Positions 61,424 to 64,000 of a DNA stretch of 64,000 nucleotides are shown here, in pieces (positions within the stretch are counted from its first letter, which is position 1; the number at the start of each line of letters is the position of its first letter). The stretch is from positions 62,001 through 126,000 of the forward strand of contig NZ_JACSNR010000004.1 of NCBI RefSeq assembly GCF_016901815.1. The letters are read 5' to 3'. The DNA comes from Hydrogenoanaerobacterium saccharovorans. GTDB taxonomy: Bacteria; Bacillota; Clostridia; Oscillospirales; Ruminococcaceae. The notes beneath the pieces are model-generated. The model was not told the origin of the DNA and made no database searches. It was given only the letters and a program-made list of their open reading frames with translations. The translations under genes were made by a program, and so were the position numbers.

Positions 61424-61915
61424 ATGAAAACTGTGATCGTTTACAGCAGTGCCACCGGCAATACCGCCCGGCTTGCCCAGGAACTGTCCGCTCAGCTGAA
61501 CCTGCCCGCCATGCCCCTGGCAGAAGCGGAGGGCTGGCAGGATGCCGACCGGATTCTGGCGGGATTCTGGACCGACAAGGGCAGCTGCGATGAGAAAATG
61601 GCAGCCTTCCTGTCTGGCCTTGGCGGGAAGGAAATCGCCCTGTTCGGCACAGCGGGATTCGGCAAGGAGGACGCCTACTTTGAAGCGATCCTGGGCCGGG
61701 TAAAAGAACACCTGCCTGCGGACTGCCGGTATCTGGGCGGGTTCATGTGCCCGGGCAAGATGGGAATGGGCATCCGCCGCCGGTATGAGGCCATGCTGGA
61801 GGCCAATCCCGAAGACAGCCGGACAAAAATGCTGCTGAAAAACTTCGATGCTGTCCTGGACCGTCCGAACGATCAGGATCTGGAAGCACTGACAAACTGG
61901 GCCAGAAGCCTTTGA
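61424..61915 (+). CDS. flavodoxin family protein
   Basis: A 163-residue short-chain flavodoxin. The FMN-phosphate loop is VYSSATGNTARLAQ at residues 6-19; LAGFWTDKGSCDEKMAAFL and IALFGTAGFG follow, and LGGFMCPGKMGMGIRRRYEAML is the C-terminal part. It resembles the small clostridial flavodoxins, including those named BilS near bilirubin reductase genes, but no bilR-like gene is in this window. Presumed electron carrier for an unknown partner. GGAGGA before the ATG. Confidence 0.82.
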   Translation: MKTVIVYSSATGNTARLAQELSAQLNLPAMPLAEAEGWQDADRILAGFWTDKGSCDEKMAAFLSGLGGKEIALFGTAGFGKEDAYFEAILGRVKEHLPADCRYLGGFMCPGKMGMGIRRRYEAMLEANPEDSRTKMLLKNFDAVLDRPNDQDLEALTNWARSL

Positions 61916-61949
61916 CACCCCAATAAACCGATGAAGGGAGAATGAAACT

Positions 61950-62540
61950 ATGGCAAAACTGCTCTATCAGGGACACGGAAGCTACCGCATCACCGCAGAC
62001 GATGGACGGGTTCTCTATGTGGACCCCTATGCCGGTGAGGGTTATGACAAGCCGGCTGACATCGTCCTCATCACCCATGAGCACTACGACCACAACAAGC
62101 TGGAGCTGCTCACCATGAAGCCGGACACCATCCTGCACCGTTCAGGAGATATGCTGGTGAACGGTGAGTACCGCACAGTGGAGATGGACGGCATCACAGT
62201 CACAGCCGTTCCCGCCTGCAACAAGAACCACCCCATCTCCGAGTGCGTGGGATACCTGATCCGGGTAGATGGTGTGCTGCTCTATGCCTCCGGCGATACC
62301 TCCCGCACCGACTATATGGCATCCATGGCGGAGCTGGGAATCGACTATGCCCTGCTCCCCACGGACGGATTCTACAATATGGGGCTGGAGGAGGCCATGG
62401 AATGTGCTGACCTGATCGGAGCCAGACACACCATTCCCATCCACATGAAGCCAGGCGATCTCTACGATGACGACAAGGCTAAAGCCTTTACAGTAAAGTC
62501 CGCTCTGCTGGTACGCCCCGGTGAGGAGATCTCCCTCTGA
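61950..62540 (+). CDS. metallo-beta-lactamase-fold hydrolase
   Basis: A 196-residue MBL-fold metal-dependent hydrolase of the UPF0173/UlaG-like branch: LYQGHGSYRITADDGRVLYVDPYAG near the start, the metal motif ITHEHYDHNKLELL near residue 47, GYLIRVDGVLLYASGDTSRTDYM near 100, and HTIPIHMKPG near 155. Two metals (Zn or Mn) expected in the active site. The substrate is unknown. Follows the flavodoxin after 34 bases; RBS AGGGAG. Confidence 0.88.
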   Translation: MAKLLYQGHGSYRITADDGRVLYVDPYAGEGYDKPADIVLITHEHYDHNKLELLTMKPDTILHRSGDMLVNGEYRTVEMDGITVTAVPACNKNHPISECVGYLIRVDGVLLYASGDTSRTDYMASMAELGIDYALLPTDGFYNMGLEEAMECADLIGARHTIPIHMKPGDLYDDDKAKAFTVKSALLVRPGEEISL

Positions 62541-62591
62541 TTTTGCCAATGGGATTGGCTGAAAATTTTACTTAGATTATACATAATATAC

Positions 62592-62638
62592 AAACGCAAG
62601 TGCTTGACAATGGTAAAATTGCACTTGCGTTTTTCTTT
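62592..62638 (+). terminator. terminator after the MBL hydrolase gene
   Basis: AAACGCAAGTGC/GCACTTGCGTTT perfect 12-bp stem with TTCTTTTT tail. Its 3' arm holds the likely -35 of the next promoter. Confidence 0.85.
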
Positions 62639-62652
62639 TTCAGGAGTATAAT
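62625..62652 (+). promoter_or_regulatory. putative promoter of the MATE gene
   Basis: TTGCGT, 16-base spacer, TATAAT; the -35 overlaps the preceding terminator stem. Confidence 0.5.
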
Positions 62653-62706
62653 ATAGTTTGTTATAAAAATGGTTATACTTTCTACATTTTTCGAGGAGGG
62701 AACTAT

Positions 62707-64000
62707 ATGACCGAACAGACCCAGGCTCTGGATCGTTCCAATCTCTTGTTCAGCCGTGATGCCCTGATCCGCCTGATTGTACCGCTGATCATCGAACAGC
62801 TCCTGCTGATGACCGTTGGTATGGCTGATACCGTCATGGTTACCACCGCCGGCGAAGCTACTGTTTCCGGCGTTTCCCTGGTGGACAACATCAATACCCT
62901 GATTATCCAGATCTTCTCGGCTCTCTCCACCGGCGGCGCCGTTGTGGTAGCACAGTATCTGGGCCGCCAGGAAACCCACAGCGCCAAGACCGCTGCCAAA
63001 CAGCTCCTCTATGCCATGACCGGCATTTCGGCGGTGCTGATGATCCTGGCTCTGATCTTCCGTCAGCATATTCTCTCCCTTATCTTCGGTCAGGTAGAGC
63101 CCGCTGTCATGGACAGCGCCCTCGTCTACTTCCTGCTCACCGCCGCAGCCTACCCCTTCATGGGCATCTATAATGCCGGCGCTGCCCTGTTCCGCGCCAT
63201 GGGCAACAGCAAGGTTTCGATGATCAACTCCTTTATCATCAACGTCATCAATATCCTCGTCAATGCCATCCTCATCTTCGGATTCGGCATGGGCGCTGCC
63301 GGTGCGGGTATCGGTACCCTGGTTTCCCGTATTGCCGCTGCTGTCATCATCATGGTGATGCTCCGGCACCCCGGCCTCACCGTTCAGGTGGACGACATCT
63401 TCCACTTCGAATTCAATGGCAGCATGATCCGCCGGATTCTGTTCATCGGTATCCCCACCGGTATGGAAAACGGTATGTTCCAGGCCGGTAAGCTCATGGT
63501 GCTCAACCTCATCACCACCTTCGGCACCTCGGCTGTGGCTGCCAATGCCATTGCCAACAGCATCAGCGGCGTTATCAACGTACCCGGCTCCGCCATGGGT
63601 CTGGCCATTATCACCGTCATCGGACGCTGCATCGGCGCCGGCGATACCCGTCAGGCAGTCCACTATACCAAGCTGCTGGTGGGCTGCAGCTACCTGAGCA
63701 TGCTCATCATGGGCAGCGCGCTCTTCTTCTCCGCCGACTTCCTGGTAACGCTCTTTAACCTCAGCCCTGAAGCCATGGCAATGGCCTCCCAGGTGCTCAA
63801 GCTCTGCGCCATCGCCAACATGCTGTTCTGGCCCATGGCCTTTACCCTGCCCAACTCCCTGCGTGCTGCCGGTGACGCTGTCTTTACCATGGTGGTTTCC
63901 CTGACTACCATGTTTGTCTGCCGTGTGGCACTCAGCTATGTGTTTGCCTGCTCCTGGGGCCTCGGACTCGGCCTGCTGGGCGTCTGGCTCGCCATGTTCT
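62707..64000 (+). CDS. MATE family efflux transporter (partial)
   Basis: 431 complete codons are visible before the window ends; the stop lies outside. A polytopic MATE/NorM-type protein: LIRLIVPLIIEQLLLMTVGMADTVMV at the start, GGAVVVAQYLGRQE near 80, AAAYPFMGIYNAGAALFRAMGNSK near 150, and the second half starting MIRRILFIGIPTGMENGMFQAGKL near 240. MATE proteins export drugs, flavins or cations using Na or proton gradients; the substrate is unknown. GAGGAGGG before the ATG. The end of the protein and any regulator are beyond the window. Confidence 0.9.
   Translation, partial: MTEQTQALDRSNLLFSRDALIRLIVPLIIEQLLLMTVGMADTVMVTTAGEATVSGVSLVDNINTLIIQIFSALSTGGAVVVAQYLGRQETHSAKTAAKQLLYAMTGISAVLMILALIFRQHILSLIFGQVEPAVMDSALVYFLLTAAAYPFMGIYNAGAALFRAMGNSKVSMINSFIINVINILVNAILIFGFGMGAAGAGIGTLVSRIAAAVIIMVMLRHPGLTVQVDDIFHFEFNGSMIRRILFIGIPTGMENGMFQAGKLMVLNLITTFGTSAVAANAIANSISGVINVPGSAMGLAIITVIGRCIGAGDTRQAVHYTKLLVGCSYLSMLIMGSALFFSADFLVTLFNLSPEAMAMASQVLKLCAIANMLFWPMAFTLPNSLRAAGDAVFTMVVSLTTMFVCRVALSYVFACSWGLGLGLLGVWLAMF

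Noticed and set aside
62604-62609. TTGACA in the loop of the MBL terminator as a promoter -35
   Set aside because: No -10-like hexamer 16-18 bases downstream.

Overview
The window reads as a chromosomal core region of a Gram-positive, low-oxygen, spore-forming member of the Clostridia, probably an Oscillospiraceae/Ruminococcaceae-type gut bacterium. This rests on pro-sigma-E with its SpoIIGA protease, HPr with both His15 and Ser46 plus HPr kinase, WhiA/RapZ, ClpC, DnaE rather than an E. coli-like set, a cysteine T-box, a CIRCE element, the YlxM-Ffh-S16-KhpA-RimM-TrmD cluster, DUF1540 and DUF436 proteins, and strong AGGAGG ribosome sites. Base composition looks GC-rich by eye (not computed). 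The species assignment is inference. Sixty-five protein genes and one tRNA gene are called. No insertion sequence, prophage, CRISPR array or obvious horizontally acquired island was seen.

Layout: (1) 1-10.3 kb, minus strand: hprK-murB-rapZ-whiA-dnaE, then clpC and a cut-off thioesterase gene (carbon control, cell wall, division, replication, proteolysis). (2) 10.3-13.1 kb: a glycosyltransferase and an FAD dehydrogenase. (3) 13.1-19.8 kb, minus: nitroreductase, HPr, DUF554, the ribosome/SRP operon, a ZIP metal transporter. (4) 20-26.4 kb: aldehyde dehydrogenase with nitroreductase; an ECF sigma factor with a membrane beta-propeller protein; an RNA cytosine methyltransferase and a tiny DUF4177-like gene. 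(5) 26.5-33.8 kb, minus: cysS behind a T-box, a TPR-SUFU-DUF2185 fusion, and recA-recX-rimO-pgsA. (6) 33.8-38.8 kb: DUF1540 protein, peptidase E, QueH, sigE/spoIIGA and an AEC transporter. (7) 38.9-44.7 kb: a small membrane protein and a compatible-solute ABC transporter operon with three tandem binding proteins. (8) 44.9-52.6 kb: GDPD, groESL, ROK kinase, DUF436, YbjQ, a lipoprotein, pyrE, prfB. (9) 52.8-64 kb, plus: zinc-ribbon membrane protein, galU, rpsF-ssb-rpsR, an S9 peptidase, tRNA-Lys, GNAT, recG, flavodoxin, metallo-hydrolase and a MATE transporter cut by the window end.

Functionally linked sets: HprK and HPr (12 units apart but one regulatory pair); SpoIIGA activating pro-sigma-E; the ECF sigma and its probable anti-sigma; the Opu ABC transporter with its three binding proteins; the S6-SSB-S18 operon, which has a leader hairpin resembling the known S6:S18 site. 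I found no clearly new system. The best candidates for follow-up are the triplicated Opu binding proteins with a palindrome over the promoter, the TPR-SUFU-DUF2185 (immunity-like) fusion, the beta-propeller anti-sigma with its long acidic linker, alternative hairpins between hprK and murB, and the frameshift-free prfB.
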